This document shows, piece after piece, positions 1-9,900 of a DNA stretch of 64,000 nt; positions within the stretch are counted from its first letter, which is position 1; each line of letters begins with the position of its first letter. The notes beneath the pieces were generated by a model that was not told where the DNA came from, ran no database searches, and worked only from the letters and a program-made list of their open reading frames with translations. A program made the position numbers and the translations under genes. Location: NCBI RefSeq assembly GCF_036417845.1, contig NC_089980.1, positions 134,442,516-134,506,515 on the forward strand. The letters run 5' to 3'. The DNA comes from Apteryx mantelli. Its lineage: Eukaryota > Chordata > Aves > Apterygiformes > Apterygidae.

Positions 1-480
1 GATCACAAAGATGTAATGCAGGAAGTACGAATGGGCCCGTACAGGCTCTAACGTGTTGTGGTGACAAGCACAAGCATAAATAGATAGACCACAACTAAAC
101 AGACTTGTATGTTCTCCATTGCAAAGTGTCTTTTACAGTTTAAGCTCAATTACAACCTCAGTATAGTTTTGGAAACACAGAAGGCCAGGGTATGGTTTAC
201 AGGGCAGTGGTTATAAATTGAAGCTTTTCAGAGTTAATCATTCTTCTCAAACTCCTGCTGGAAATGCTCTGGCGTAGCTTGTGGGGAATGTCTTACATCG
301 TTTATGTATTATAATCCTCCTCCTAAGCAAAGAAAGCCTCTTTCAGACTGGGGTTCAGCTGTCTCTGACTAAGGGCTATGGCATCTGAAAACTGTTGTAC
401 ACTGTCCCATGAACCCTTAAGCTGACTGTTTATGTCTCTGAACTTGGCCAGCGATATTCCTGGAATAAGCTTCTTTATAC
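1..480 (-). other. EFHC1: EFHC1 intron 2 (5' part)
   Basis: This stretch follows the exon 2 donor on the minus strand and so is the start of EFHC1 intron 2, which runs out of the window. I see no exon, repeat or conserved motif in it. The DM10 domains and the C-terminal EF-hand region of EFHC1 must lie beyond position 1. Confidence 0.75.
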
Positions 481-702
481 CTTTTTGTCAAAAGCCACGT
501 ATGCTGGAATGAAGTCTGAAGGTGGAGCCCGCTTGGCTTGCCCATAGGTCAGTGTGGGTCTCATGCTGGATAATTCATCTAATTCAGATTGAGAGAGCTG
601 ATTCACATAAAGTCGCTCCCCACCTATCCCCACTGTTGGCAGCCGAGAAAAGGCAAATCCATTTTTGTAGACCAGTGTCTGAGAGCGATGAAAAGATGTT
701 TT
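481..702 (-). CDS. EFHC1: EFHC1 (myoclonin-1), coding exon 2
   Basis: The exon encodes 74 residues, from [10 protein letters not shown] to [10 protein letters not shown], which align without gaps to residues 22-95 of human EFHC1 as I remember it. Recognisable blocks are [18 protein letters not shown] and LTYGQ. It is phase 0 at both ends: a minus-strand acceptor (ttccacag) lies just above 702 and the donor reads AAG|gtataa just below 481. The segment precedes the first DM10 domain, so it is the conserved N-terminal tail. EFHC1 is a microtubule-associated protein of motile-cilium axonemes (a doublet microtubule inner protein) and the mitotic spindle; human variants have been linked to juvenile myoclonic epilepsy. 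Apparent reading into the intron stops at once, which supports the donor choice. Confidence 0.95.
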
Positions 703-2794
703 CTGTGGAAAGAAATCCAGCTGTTGAAATACTACATGCATTCAGTAGATATTGATACTCAAAACACAGAAAAGCAGCAAAAAAATCTAATATCCAGAAT
801 GACCCCCACAGCATTTTACTATAATCTACTGCAGCAGTTATGTACAATTCAATTTTACAGTTAGACCATGAAGACTGAAAAAAAAAGTAAGGAACAAAGT
901 ATCAGGGTGAACTCAAACCCTAGCATTGGCTCAGACCCCCTGACAGTCCTGGCTTAAATCACTTAATTTCTCTATAGCCGTAATTCTCTGTGTCCAGAAT
1001 GGGATAACAGCACTTTATCTGCCTTACCATTTATCTCACAAACTCTTTGTTCCCTACTCTGTGTCACAGCAGTATAGAGCGCCATGGGACCTCACTCCCT
1101 TATGGCTTTGTGGTGCTCTCCTGACTATAATACGAAGATGGTTGTCCACCTTCCACGCTTTCCACAGCTATTTATTTAGTTAACTCTCTTCCGAGGATAA
1201 TACCCATATGATTTTCCTCACAGGACAAAATCAAGGTGTCTCACATTCTCAGAACTGCAATTATGAAATGCACCTATGCACATTAGGCGTTCCACCACCT
1301 CTCTCCAAGGTATAGGTAAGGGTCCACGCATAAAAAAATGACAGTAACAGCATAAGACCCTATAGCAGATTAATGAGAAGCTTGATAAGATGACAAGGAT
1401 TCTATGCATATGAGCATGGTATAATGTTAGCTAAAGTATTTACTTGCTGTTCTTTGCTGGGTTGGTTTAAATCTTGATTCTGACCTTCTACCTATCTTTG
1501 CTATCCACTTCATGGCAGCTGCTGAGCATTCTTCATGTTAAATAATGATCCAGATGGCACAAGAAGATTCCCTGATGTGCTTAATGACCCATAGCAAAAA
1601 AACATCACAGCTGTGAATAGGACTGATCTCTATCAGTCCAGTCCTGTTCTTCACTACTGAAGAATGAGGATCAGACTTAAGTGACACCAGGCTACTCAAC
1701 TTGCTGTACAGTCCACAACATCTGGTACCTCACTCTTCAATCCTACAAGCATTTGAAATATGGTATTCCTGGCTGGTCCCACTGGTTTTCCTGCACTTAA
1801 TGTTTCAGAAGAAGCAAAAGAAATTGTGAGTCCCTGATGATAAAGTCCCAGACTTTGAGTTTTGCCAAATAGCACAGACTTATAGGCATTTATAGTGAAG
1901 GAACAGACTTCAATTCCTGCAGTTTCAAATATTCCTCCACTGTAAGGAGAGGAGGATGGAATTAGCTGTTAGCAGAAGAGGACCTCTGGCATGTAGGTGT
2001 GCTGCTCTGACTGCACGGTAGGAGAAAGCAGTGTTCACTCCTCAGGCACTGCAACCCACCAAGAGAAAACTCCTTTTCCAGTCCCAAACTTGCAATCAGT
2101 CCAACCTTAGGCAGCTGAACAACTTCTCCTTCTCCTCCCCCTCCCTCAGCCCCCATGGTTAAGCCTCTAATCTTATTTATACCTTCAAGGCCCCACTTGC
2201 ATTTCATATAATTGCCTATTTTCTCTTTAAATGGGTACTGCGGACCTTGCAGTGCTGTGGACAGAGCAGTTAGGAAAACAGGTTCAGGTGAAAACAAGGT
2301 ACAGTTTACCGAAGAAACGTTAACAGCATATTTTTTAAACATTAGCCCTGCCACACAATTGCCATTTCCTCTGTTAAATAAATGCCAAGGGAAAGCTGTG
2401 GGAAAAACATTCAAGGAAAATCAGGAAGTTTGTCTTTAAACTGGGTAACATTGGCATTTGTCAGAAGTGTACAGGCTTTTAAGGACCCACGGTTACCTGA
2501 AGGAAACACCTCATTAATTCATAAGACTCCCGGGTCAATAGGTTCATACAAGTAAGCATAAATGCCAGACTACATCTCACAATATCAGATGACTAATGCA
2601 CATGTAACAGGGAAAGCCCAGAATGTAAACTCTTAATCTCAGCTGCTTCCAGTCCTTATCTGAAGAAATGCTACCGAACAAAGCCCCTCTTTTTGCAAAG
2701 TCTATAATACTTCGTGCAAATGCCGTTTCCCCTCCCCGTGTTTCTGTTCCTCTGCAACATGAGTACTAACCCATAACAATGCTACCTCATTTAT

Positions 2795-2960
2795 ACGCAG
2801 GGTTTTTCTTCAGCCTGTCTCAGCATTCACCTGGAAAATAAGTGTCACGATGCCCATTTTCCAGATGGGGAAACTGAAGCAACATGAGTTGATACCATTT
2901 ACTCAAATTCATCCCGAGGTAAATTGCAAAGCTGTTTCTGGAGTCCAGATCTCCTTAAAA
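2795..2960 (-). repeat. MIR-like ancient SINE remnant
   Basis: The plus strand shows a cccattttccagatgggg-type block followed by aaactgaagca and a decayed tract. This resembles the antisense of the conserved core and tail of MIR SINEs, old elements shared by amniotes. The match is by eye only and heavily diverged. Confidence 0.4.
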
Positions 2961-3019
2961 AACATTAATAATGGTTTAACATTTCAACTTACTCTAAAAT
3001 AACAATCCACTCTGCTAAA

Positions 3020-3100
3020 ACCTGCAGGTGTTATTCACACACGCAGCCCTACTGATGTCAGTAGAAGCATTCACATGACTAAAGCAGGCAGGATTTTTTT
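3020..3100. repeat. Ancient sauropsid repeat fragment
   Basis: The text around 3050-3090 (tactgatgtcagtagaagc, then gcaggcagg) resembles a decayed interspersed fragment I associate with turtle, crocodile and bird genomes (ctgacttcagtgggagc type). The family is not identified and the assignment is weak. Confidence 0.25.
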
Positions 3101-3999
3101 GACAGAGGAAATAATATTTTGTGAGGGGCAGAGATTTGCATTGCAAATTTTAAAGAGTTATAAATGATATTGAGGAAAATATTATTAAGCTGAGACTAAT
3201 ACTGAATAACCTTTATAACTGCGTGACTAAGAGTATTTTTACGAGTAATGACTTCACTTACTGTTGAAGAACTCAGCTGCCACTGACTTAAAATAGTTTG
3301 ACCATTTCAGAAAGCACCAGTAAGACTGGTACAGTGACAATTTATCCTTGAGTATCTCTAATCCACAAACAAGCAAAATAAAGATAATAACTGGCCCTGC
3401 TTAGGAAAATAGAGAAAACTGGGTTCCTATAAATGCATCCAGAATGATCTAAACTGGGTTTATCAGAGCACATCATAACACAATCCATGTCAGGAGCACA
3501 TCTATCAAGCAGATATTAGTGACAAGAACACCACTGGTATAAGAAGCATAAGGTGATATCTTCCTAAGGGAGTATTAGATTCCATCAGTGTAGTTAAGAT
3601 TCTTTAGAGGTTCCTCCACCCCCTACTTGAAAAGCAATCAAGAGTTACAGAAGTTTCAATTGCAGAAGTTTCAGCATTTCCACTGGAACATCAAGTAAGC
3701 ATGAGGCCTACGTCCCAGAAGATAAGAGGCTCTAGTGAGTGATATGGGAAGAGCAGGGTGGGCTAATCTGCAACAGGGCTCGCCGTCCCTTGAGAAAGTT
3801 TGCCATATCAGATCCCAAAGGGAGGACTGGATTGGTAAGAAAATCTCTCTACTGGAGAGATTAGTCTAGGGGAGTTATCCGGAAGACATGGAAGTGCTTG
3901 CTCTAGAGGTGTCAGTTTTCAGTGGGAGTATCCAGGACAAGGAGTACTGTCCCACGGTATCTTTTTTCTTGAGGTAAGGCATGTCCCATGGCAAATGTT

Positions 4000-6180
4000 C
4001 CCTCATAAGTGCATGAGGTTACTTATCCTGCAATATCGGAGCATATTAGAGCCCTGTTCCCAAGGCCAGGCATCACGAATGCACCGGGAGGGAACAGGGG
4101 GAAGATGGGGCTTGACCTGGAGTACTGAGCCACATGGAAATGGAAGAGCCCCTTAAGGATACAGAGCTCCAGGGCAATGTCAGGCATGCCCAGGTGTTCC
4201 CTACAACAGTTTGGGAGCATTGCCTTCAAGGGCAGCAGAGTCAGGAGAGTTCAAGGATGTTCATTTCTCAAACTGACATTAGGGGCATTGAGTCGAAGAT
4301 GGGTAGTGATGTCAAAACTCGAGATATTAGTCCCCCAGGGAGGGCAGAGCTGTCAACTGCTCTGCAGTAGTACTTAAGATTAAGGGCATGTCAGTTCCTG
4401 ACTGTGTGGGCGCTGCTTTCTCAAGAGGATATAAGGAGGGCTTGGGGTTATCAGATCCTCACTACATCAGACCACTGGGAATGGGGGAAAGAAGGGGTTG
4501 CTTCCTCATTTAGGTATCAATTCCAATGCAGAGGATGAGGAAGAGATTGCTTCTTCCAAGGAATACTGGGAGCAACTGAAAGGATTTCACTTCCTTGGGA
4601 GGATCCTGGAAGTGGTATCAGTTCTTTGGAGGAATACCAGTTGTCTGAACACTATCAGTTACTCAGGTTCCAGGGCATCAGTTCTCTATGGACTATAAAG
4701 GATTCAGTTCTTTGGGGGATACTGGGAGTGTTCAGAGGGCATTTGTGGAAGTATCAGACCTTTGGGGTATCGGAAGGATACTGCTTGACCAGGAGATAGG
4801 CCACTTCAGGGTGCATTTGTCCCTTTAAGGATGTTCAGTAGGTTCAGGTCATATCTGTTTGGGGGATTCATTCCTAGTGGAGTATTACTAGAATTTTGAC
4901 AGGTATTGGTTCTCCTGGGGATACCAAGACAGTTGAAGGGATATCAGATGAGTTTATGGTTCCTGGTTCAGGGAAGTATCAGAACGAGTGGTGGATTCAC
5001 AGCACATCCCTTTTGGAAAACTAAGATGGTTCAGAGGAACAGTAGTTTTCTTGTGGGACTCAGGTTTCAAGACTGTCAGGTGAGTTTGGGGATACTCCTT
5101 CCCCAGAAGTATCACATGGATTGGAAGGAGAAGTACTGGATGGATTCAGGCATACTGGATCCCCTGGGAGTGAGTTTGCAGATAGCAGTTCATGGGACAG
5201 GGTCAACACAATTCGACAGGTAATGTGGTTAGCAAGAAAACTTTGGGAGTCTCGAATGATCCTGAGGGAATCTAGCTCTCCAAAGCTATCAGGACAATTT
5301 GAGGAGCATCAGATGGATGCAAGATGCAGTGGGTTCCTTGGGGATCGGTTCAAGAGTATCAAGTTTTCCAGAGAGTGGGCTCAGGGATACCTTCAAATCC
5401 ATTCCCAGGGAAACAGGTCCGTTGGGAGGGCTTAGGGGTGGGGTCAGGGGCTACCAGGTGGGGTCAAAGAGTATCAGGTCCCTCACAAGTGAGCTCAGGA
5501 GTATCAGTTGGCTTTGGGAAGTACCAGGTCCCCCAGGGGTGAGTTCAGAGGGTACTGAGTCCCTCGGGGAAGGTTAGATGAGTTCAGGGGGTACCACGTC
5601 CCCCTGGGGTCCCCTGCCAGGGTACCAGGTTCCCTGGGGGAATTACAGGGGAATGCTGACAGAGTACCAGGTCCCCAGTGGAGGGTGCTCAGTGGGTACC
5701 AGTTCCCCTAGGAGATATTATGTACATTTGCAGGGAGTTACCAGGTCACCCTGGGGGAATTGGGGGTGGTGGGGCTGAGGGAGTAAGAAGTTCCCTGGGG
5801 GAGGCTTCAGGGGGTACCAGATCCTCTAGGGGGTATTAGAGGAGTTTGAGGGGTACTGGGCCTCCTGGAGGAATTAGAGGGGGGCTGAGGGAGTACCAGG
5901 TTCCCCAGGGGGAATTAGGCAAGTTTTGGGGGATATCAGGTCTCCTGGAGGAATTAGAGGGGGGCTGAGGGAGTACCAAGTTCCCTGGGGGGAATTAGGT
6001 GAGTTTTGGGGGATACCGGGTCTCCTGGAGGAATTAGAGGGGGGCTGAGGGAGTACCAAGTTCCCTGGGGGGAATTAGGTGAGTTTTGGGGGATACCGGG
6101 TCTCCTGGGGGAATTGGGGGCGGGGGGGCCGTGCAGGGGGTACCAGGTCCCCTGAGGGAGCCGGTGGGGGGGGCAGGGCA
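4000..6180. repeat. Large degenerate minisatellite in EFHC1 intron 1
   Basis: From about 4.0 kb, short phrases recur again and again: tatcag, ggggatacc, gtaccaggtcccc, gaattaggg, gttcaggg. Unit boundaries are blurred in the left part and become sharp toward 6.18 kb, where an exact 80 bp period appears. The simplest reading is one tandem array whose left end has aged by mutation while its right end, beside the CpG island, was recently homogenised. The left border is uncertain; traces may start near 3.7 kb. Confidence 0.7.
5861..6120. repeat. 80 bp tandem repeat core
   Basis: The phrase tcctggaggaattagagg occurs at 5863, 5943 and 6023, and gagttttgggggatacc at 6001 and 6081, giving an 80 bp period. 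Three units are nearly identical; the second and third differ at few bases. The plus strand is strongly G-rich with many GGGG runs (G-quadruplex-prone), the minus strand C-rich. The long proline-rich frames seen on the minus strand are by-products of this repeat. Confidence 0.9.
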
Positions 6181-6290
6181 ATAACGGCTCCCTGGAGCGG
6201 GTGGGGGGTGCAGAGGCCCGGCCCTCGGGGGGGCGGGGGGGCAGGGTCGCGGTTCCCGGGAGGCAGGGCGGGCCGGGCGGCGGCGCTCAC

Positions 6291-6353
6291 CGTGAGGTCC
6301 CTGAAGGTGCTGCCCGGGAGGAAGGGCAGCCCCTGCCCCGGCTGCGAGCTCAT
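6291..6353 (-). CDS. EFHC1: EFHC1 (myoclonin-1), coding exon 1 with start codon
   Basis: This exon encodes the first 21 residues, MSSQPGQGLPFLPGSTFRDL plus T, closely matching the human start [20 protein letters not shown] plus T. The exon length of 63 bases and its phase 0 end are what exon 2 needs, and the donor reads ACG|gtgagc. The ATG is at 6353 on the minus strand inside a CpG island. Exons 1 and 2 together give residues 1-95; the rest of the gene lies outside the window to the left. Confidence 0.93.
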
Positions 6354-6402
6354 GGCGGCGGCGGCGCTCCCTCCGCGGGCCGCCGCGGCGCCCAGCGACG
6401 CC

Positions 6403-6416
6403 GTCTCCACGGCAAC
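6403..6416. promoter_or_regulatory. X-box (RFX site), proximal
   Basis: The sequence GTCTCCACGGCAAC fits the X-box consensus GTNRCC-N(0-3)-RGYAAC except for a T where R is expected. It sits 50 bases upstream of the EFHC1 ATG. RFX proteins bind such sites in the promoters of many ciliary genes, which suits EFHC1. The functional claim is inference. Confidence 0.6.
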
Positions 6417-6456
6417 CGCCAGCCGGCCCCAGCGCGCAGGCTCGGCGGGGCGGGAA

Positions 6457-6466
6457 GCGCATGCGC
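6457..6466. promoter_or_regulatory. NRF1-type palindrome
   Basis: GCGCATGCGC, a perfect match to the core of the NRF1 consensus, lies between the two X-boxes about 105 bases upstream of the EFHC1 ATG. Such sites are common in CpG-island promoters. Confidence 0.6.
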
Positions 6467-6521
6467 GTTGGGCCGGCCGGCGCCCTCCGCGCCTGCGCGG
6501 GGAGCGAAAGGGCGCGAAGCG

Positions 6522-6535
6522 GTTGCCATGCCAAC
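6522..6535. promoter_or_regulatory. X-box (RFX site), distal
   Basis: GTTGCCATGCCAAC differs by one base from the palindromic X-box GTTGCCATGGCAAC. It lies about 170 bases upstream of the EFHC1 ATG and 106 bases from the first bases of the proximal motif to its right end, so the island carries a pair of candidate RFX sites. Confidence 0.6.
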
Positions 6536-7419
6536 GCGGGGGCGGCAGCGCCATGGCGGCGGGAGGGGGCAGGAGGAGCGAGCTGGGGAGGCCTCGGTGC
6601 CCTCAGCCTCGGTGGCATCCAGCCGGCCTTTTGGGGGTGGTCCCTGCCCCGTGCCGTGTGGGGGTTTATTATGTGTATCGCAATATTAGCTGTGAAACAG
6701 TAGATTCGTTCAGACTGAGCACTGACTTGTGCACCACATTTATCTCTTTCTGGAGGAAACAGCGCGAGGAGGAAGCAGCAGGGCCGTCGAGGAAGAAAAA
6801 ATGCTGTTGTGCAGCAATCGCTCCTAGACACAACAGCTGAAGGAGAGGCAGGTCAGCCACGGAGGAGAAATGAGTTTTTCCGTATTTCTTTCCCTCCGTG
6901 TCCAAGAGTCTTGTAAGCAGAAGTCAAGCAGTGAGAAGTGCAGCCGGATCCTCTCTCTAGCCGTGGTGTGGGAGAGAGAAAACCAGCCGGTGGGAAGATA
7001 AGGAACGAGTCTGACGAGCTTAGAAAGAAAAATAAGAGCCTGAAGGCCAAGCACTGCTGAAAGAGCTGGATTTGAAAGACAGCAAGCAGCTATACAACTG
7101 CCTGCTCGGACGCAGCTGCTGGGACCTCGGCTATCTCTCTGGCTGATTTCTCTTGCTGTGGTGTTCAAGGACCATCTTGCAGGGCATCCTGAACTTAGCA
7201 AGAGGAATATGCTCCTCAGGGAAGGATGCCGTGGTCTCCTTTCTCTGTGCTAGCCAGTGCTGACTCAGACCAGCCTGCTCTTGAGAACCTTTTCCTTGGC
7301 CGCGGCAGCTGACTGTAGCTTGCCCCCCATGGGCCATGCATCATCCTCTAAGGAAGTGACAGCAATGCTTTAAAAAGTGGCTGTGCACAGCCTGCAAGGG
7401 GGGAGAAGTGCTGCTAAGC

Positions 7420-7540
7420 TCTAAGAACTAAGCCCAAGAGAGGCTAAGGCACTTATCCAAGGTCACAAAGGAAGATCCTAGGCTGTGCACATGAGCAGGG
7501 ACAGGATCAGGAGACTGTGGCCCCAGTACTTTCCTCCTGG
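7420..7540 (-). repeat. MIR-like ancient SINE remnant
   Basis: The plus strand reads gaggctaaggcacttatcc followed by aaggtcacaaaggaag, which resembles the antisense MIR/L2-type core (gaggttaagtgacttgccc, aaggtcacacagc). It is strongly diverged; family call by eye only. Confidence 0.4.
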
Positions 7541-9739
7541 GTGTTTTAAGGGGGATGGGAATGGAGGACGGAAGATCAAGAAAAGCCATAGAAGAAACTG
7601 ATACTTTCTTAGGGTACGAATAGTGGCCATAAGGCAGGAGAGAGGAGAAATGGGGAATAAGGAACTGAATTGGAACTCACAAAATCTGGATTCAGCTGCA
7701 TCTGTGATATCAACAGGCAAGTCATACTTAAGATGAGCCCCTTTAGTTTCCTACATCCCTACTCTTTATTAGTAAAAGGGAAAAAGTGCTTCCTTTATCA
7801 AGCTTTCCTATCTCTTAGCTGTTTAAAAGTCACATATTCTGGAGCGAAGACTGTGCTATGATGTGTATATACACTACTGTAATACATGGCAATAAAAAAA
7901 TCTAACCTATGAATCCCCTTGCTGCAAGAAGAGTGGATGATGTTTCAATTTGGGCCACCTGTGGCCTGAGGAGCCCTGGGAATACAGGGGCTGTTTCCAG
8001 TGGGTCTGTTAGAGGACACTCAGAAACACAGGCTTATTGTCAGTAGGCTCAAATTTGCTACCTGAGTATCCACATATCTAGTTAAATATTTAGGGATTCA
8101 CAATCAGACTGTTCTCCTACACTACTTGCTATGACTGCTTTGTTGTCTCATTTACCAACAGACACCCTGAAGAAGCAACACAAGCCTGGGTTGTTTTTTT
8201 TTCCTATGCCCCATCTATTTGCCCCTTCCCCCCCACAAGGGCCAAATACTTGATAGAGGTATGTTAGAAAAGATACTGCTAAGATATAAGTTTAGTGCTC
8301 TTCTCTTCAGAGCTAGGGGAACTGTTCCGGATTGAGAGTAAGTCTCATCTTCAGCAAGAACAAAGCAAAGAGCTACAAGATAAAGGATGAGCAAACACTG
8401 GGGACAACTGCAGAATTTAGGACCACAGCAGGTAGCACGCGTGAAGGTTAAGGCATGTACAATCCTGCTTTCCAGAGCTGTTAAGCCTCCACTTCTCTCT
8501 CTCAAGTCAACAGGAGCAGCAGGCAACACTGTGAATAATTCTTCCCCTGACCTAGTCATTGAGACCATCTCTGACAGCTGCTTAGCAGAACAAAGAAGGC
8601 AACATCTAACTTAGAGCTGTTTCCTAACACTCCGCCTCTTAGACCACATTATCAGTGAGCTGCAAGGATAAGACCAAATAGAGCTTGTCATTTGGTAAAA
8701 TAACCACATCAAGGTCTTTCTTCTGAGGCAACTCACTGCTGCAATATCTGGTTCCCCTCCTCTGGCTGGTGACATCTGAAATGACTGAAACAAAGTGCTT
8801 TTTTCCTCTCGTTTGGAAGCGCTTTTACTTTTTGCATTTGGCTCCATGTGCTTGGGATAGGCCAGTTCCCTCTTCTGCTAAAAATCAGCTCTGTCTTTTC
8901 ATGCATCAAGGATGTGTGTGTAATACTAAATAATGAAGGGGGTGTAATAAGTACATTCTCTAAAACAGTAACACCAAGCAGTTTCTTCTCAGCATACCAC
9001 AAATCTCTATTTTAATTTCTAGCTAAAAAAGCTAACAGCCCTATTTTTCTGTTTTGTTTTTTTTTTCTCCCATTCCTCTAGAGTTTTTGTTTTATAGAAA
9101 CATAAAACTTGGGCCTAACTCGTCTGGTGAAATCCCTGTCACTTATGCAGACGGCCAGACTCTAGCACATAAATCTCACAGAAATGCACGTCTTTGCAGA
9201 GTTGGCTGCATGCCTGCTCGAATGGGAGCATTTTTTCCTAAGCCTGTCTGGGGAGCTAGCGCTGAAGGCTCTGCTTTCGTGGCGCTGCAGGCCTTTTGTA
9301 GCCACAGATGATGAAGACATCTCGCCCTCTGGTGGGTGAAAACATGATAGTACATAAGCCTTGGTCTGCATTTTTATACAAAATTATAATTAAAATTGTA
9401 AATGTGGTGGTAATAGAAGGAACTATGGCAAATTTCTTAAATGACTGAAATTCACAGTGAGTGTATATCCTATGGGATGGCGTATGTACACGATCACACA
9501 GCTATCAGCAAGAAGAGTAGGAGCTCTGGCCTTATTTCACGTAGGCCCATGACTAACTGATGGATATCGCTTCTGTTGGTCAATCATCATGTCTTTTTGG
9601 CTTAATTTTAAACACGTGCCGAAATGCTTTGCTTGAACTGGCACCTGTGTTCACAGCTCTGCCACTGAAGCTGCACTGCTTTGGACCAGGCCCACCAAGG
9701 CATTTAGACACTCGTCTCCAACAGAAGTTAAGGAGAATT

Positions 9740-9900
9740 CAGCACCAAAATACTTTTGCGGATGAACTTTAATCCCTATAATCAATGTCAGGGCAATCAT
9801 TCTGCACCTCCTCTGTGAAAAGGGAATGATAATCACATAGTTACTGTGAAGCCTGGAAAATGCTTGGAGATACACGGATAAAACCACACCCTACTGTTAA
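9740..9900 (+). repeat. MIR-like ancient SINE remnant
   Basis: The tract cacctcctctgtgaaaaggg followed by aatgataatcacatagttac and tgtgaagcctggaaaatgc resembles the sense MIR tail (cctcatctgtaaaatgggg, ataataatagtacc, ttgtgaggattaaatg). Family call by eye only. Confidence 0.4.

Larger units (their letters stand above)
703..6290 (-). other. EFHC1: EFHC1 intron 1
   Basis: The intron is about 5.6 kb, bounded by the exon 1 donor (ACG|gtgagc) and the exon 2 acceptor (ccacag|AAA). Roughly 703-3700 is AT-rich single-copy DNA with a few ancient repeat remnants. From about 4.0 kb to 6.18 kb it becomes an increasingly clear tandem repeat. I found no other exon in it; the open frames here are short and unconserved by eye. 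Confidence 0.85.
6230..6620. promoter_or_regulatory. EFHC1: CpG-island promoter of EFHC1
   Basis: A dense CpG island surrounds EFHC1 exon 1 and extends upstream of its ATG. It has no TATA box. It contains two X-box-like RFX motifs, an NRF1-type palindrome and, near 6550, a GCCATGGCGGC stretch similar to a YY1 site. The transcription start should lie a short distance above 6353 but cannot be fixed from sequence. Divergent transcription to the right is possible, but no convincing gene starts there. Confidence 0.75.

Noticed and set aside
5874-6831. Proline-rich minus-strand frames upstream of and through EFHC1 exon 1
   Set aside because: Generated by the 80 bp repeat and the CpG island; the real EFHC1 frame with its donor lies in another frame.
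6079-6840. Plus-strand frames through the EFHC1 island
   Set aside because: GC-rich chance frames rich in Arg/Gly/Ala; no similarity to a known divergent gene.
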